Source: an uncultured Bacilli bacterium
GTDB lineage: Bacteria; Bacillota_I; Bacilli_A; RF39; UBA660
Direction of reading: 5' to 3'
DNA: 14,502 nucleotides
Assembly (NCBI GenBank): GCA_944332645.1
Contig: CALVKK010000020.1
Span: forward strand, 1-14,502
Shown here in pieces: positions 13,387 through 14,502 of the stretch. The notes under the pieces are model-generated. The model saw only the letters and a list, made by a program, of their open reading frames with translations. It did no database searches and had not been told where the DNA came from. A program made the translations under genes and the position numbers. Within the stretch, counting starts at the first letter, position 1; each line of letters opens with the position of its first letter.

Positions 13387-13409
13387 ATTTGATTTTCAAA
13401 TCTATTTTT
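13381..13409 (+). terminator. terminator of the flavin/electron-transfer block
   Basis: AAATAGATTTG (13381-13391) pairs perfectly over 11 bp with CAAATCTATTT (13397-13407) around a 5-nt loop, with the T-tract continuing to 13409. The stop codon TAG (13384-13386) lies within the 5' arm. Confidence 0.9.
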
Positions 13410-13411
13410 CA

Positions 13412-13439
13412 TTTATATTTCACATTTTTAGTGTATAAT
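13412..13439 (+). promoter_or_regulatory. promoter of the two-component system
   Basis: TTTATA (13412-13417) and a perfect TATAAT (13434-13439) are 16 nt apart. Transcription would start near 13446, giving a leader of about 12 nt that begins at the ribosome site GAGGTGAG. Confidence 0.55.
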
Positions 13440-13457
13440 TAATAAAGAGGTGAGATA

Positions 13458-14114
13458 ATGACAGTATTAGTTGTAGATGATGAAGAAAGAATTAGAATTT
13501 TAATTAAAGAATATTGTTTAAACGAAGATTATAATGTTTTAGAAGCATCTGATGGTAAAGAAGCTTTAAATATAATAAAAAATAATCAAGTTGATATTGT
13601 AATATTAGATATAATGATGCCTAATATGGATGGATTAACTGCTTATAATGAAATTAAAAAATATAATATTCCAACTATTATTTTATCCGCTAGAAATGAA
13701 GAATATGATAAATTAATAGGATTCGATTTAGGTGTTGATGATTATGTAACTAAACCTTTCAGCCCTAAAGAATTAATGGCTAGAATAAAAGCTGTCACTA
13801 AAAGATTTAGCAATTTAACCGATGCATATATTTACCAAGATTTAAAGGTTGATTTTAAAGGACATGTTGTTTATATTAAAAATGAAGAAATTAAATTAAC
13901 GCCAAAAGAATATGATTTATTAGTTTATTTTATAAATAATAAAAATGTAGCTTTATCAAGAGAAGAATTATTATCTAAAATATGGGGTTATGATTTTTTT
14001 GGAGATGATAGAACTATTGATACTCATATAAAAATGTTGCGAAATAATTTAGGTGACTATCGTGATTTGATTCAAACAGTAAGAGGAATGGGTTATAAAT
14101 TTGAAATTAAATAA
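13458..14114 (+). CDS. OmpR/PhoB-family response regulator
   Basis: The 218-residue product has an N-terminal receiver domain (1-115) with the acidic pair Asp7-Asp8, phosphoacceptor Asp51 in VILDIMMPNMDG, Ser77 and Lys99 (TKPFSPKEL). It also has a C-terminal winged-helix DNA-binding domain (about 125-218): IKLTPKEYDLLVYFINN, LSREELLSKIWGYDFFGDDR and TVRGMGYKFE. Phosphorylation by the sensor kinase encoded next should promote DNA binding. ATG 13458 follows GAGGTGAG. The kinase gene overlaps its end by 14 nt. The target genes are not evident. The flavin/electron-transfer block just upstream is a reasonable candidate, but a terminator and a new promoter separate them. Confidence 0.95.
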   Translation: MTVLVVDDEERIRILIKEYCLNEDYNVLEASDGKEALNIIKNNQVDIVILDIMMPNMDGLTAYNEIKKYNIPTIILSARNEEYDKLIGFDLGVDDYVTKPFSPKELMARIKAVTKRFSNLTDAYIYQDLKVDFKGHVVYIKNEEIKLTPKEYDLLVYFINNKNVALSREELLSKIWGYDFFGDDRTIDTHIKMLRNNLGDYRDLIQTVRGMGYKFEIK

Positions 14115-14502
14115 AAACTCTTTAAAATCTCATATTTGGTTATATTTGATCATATTTACTTTAATGATAGTATTATTTTTATGGTTATTTCAAGTAATTT
14201 TTATTAATAAATATTATGAGCTTAGTAAAACTGATCAAATAAAAAAAACAACATTAGAAATTATTAGAAATTACGATGAAGATGTCGATTATTTAGATAA
14301 AATTTCTTATGAAGATAATGTTTGTATCGAAATAGTTAAAAATAGAATGACTATTTATAGTTCGAATGAATCAAATAGAGGTTGTTTAATTAGTAATTAT
14401 CAATATAAAAATGATTTTTTTGATAGTGATGTAAATGAGAAAACATATAAATTAATAAATCCACTATTTGATACAAAAACATTGATATATGCAAAAAAAT
14501 AT
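14101..14502 (+). CDS. sensor histidine kinase, N-terminal part (3' end outside the window)
   Basis: The frame is open from TTG 14101 to the last base (134 codons). It begins MKLNKNSLKSHIWLYLIIFT followed by LMIVLFLWLFQVIF, so a short cytoplasmic start leads into a membrane helix at about 12-34. An extracytoplasmic sensor region of at least 95 residues with two cysteines follows (NVCIEI and RGCLIS). The kinase core, with its H box, lies beyond the window, so the call rests on the overlapping response regulator gene and this typical N-terminal layout. AGAGGAATGGG inside the regulator gene is the likely ribosome site. The sensed signal is unknown. Confidence 0.8.
   Translation, partial: MKLNKNSLKSHIWLYLIIFTLMIVLFLWLFQVIFINKYYELSKTDQIKKTTLEIIRNYDEDVDYLDKISYEDNVCIEIVKNRMTIYSSNESNRGCLISNYQYKNDFFDSDVNEKTYKLINPLFDTKTLIYAKKY

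Noticed and set aside
1..14502. CRISPR arrays, insertion sequences, prophage or integrase signatures
   Set aside because: No regularly spaced repeats, transposase-like motifs, terminal inverted repeats or tRNA-linked integrase were seen; the gene content looks chromosomal.

Overview
The window is very AT-rich and tightly packed, and almost all of it reads on the + strand. It suggests a low-GC Gram-positive bacterium of the Bacilli/Mycoplasmatota side of Firmicutes, perhaps a gut-type uncultured lineage (the lineage is inference). The reasons are AGGAGG-type ribosome binding sites, several Cys-lipidation signal peptides, the truB-rpsO-pnp neighbourhood, and CCA-encoding tRNA genes. UGA is used as a stop (for example at the end of cysS), so the Mycoplasma code does not apply.

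Layout. (1) 1-1233: a DUF3137-like membrane protein whose 5' end lies outside the window, followed by a small cysteine-rich lipoprotein. (2) 1257-1722: a strong hairpin terminator, a minus-strand tRNA-Ile(CAU)/tRNA-Leu(UAG) pair and a divergent promoter region. (3) 1723-2655: an unrecognised lipoprotein. (4) 2715-5642: cysS, a YugP-type zinc metallopeptidase and truB, overlapping as one operon. (5) 5649-8194: rpsO with a structured leader, then pnp. (6) 8305-9549: an unrecognised helical protein, tail to tail with a HIT-family hydrolase. (7) 9550-9858: a gene-free stretch. (8) 9859-11049: a stand-alone sufS cysteine desulfurase. (9) 11089-13386: an ApbE flavin transferase lipoprotein, a NusG-domain-II membrane protein, a Gx-transporter-family membrane protein and an FMN-binding lipoprotein. 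(10) 13458-14502: an OmpR-type response regulator and the start of its sensor kinase.

The most interesting block is (9). Its four genes have the composition of a reduced flavin-based extracellular electron transfer locus (the FmnB, EetA, EetB and PplA types of Listeria), without ndh2 or quinone genes nearby. In this model ApbE attaches FMN to the small lipoprotein, and the two membrane proteins pass electrons to it. The flavin-acceptor motif is unusual: Ser-Lys-Cys-Thr instead of the common Ser-Gly-Ala-Thr. The two-component system directly downstream may regulate the block, but the sequence does not show that.

Two structural habits recur. Several genes have a -10 element (often extended, TGnTATAAT) only 17-21 nt before the start codon, so transcripts should begin at or next to the Shine-Dalgarno sequence. 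Several stop codons also lie inside the following terminator hairpin.
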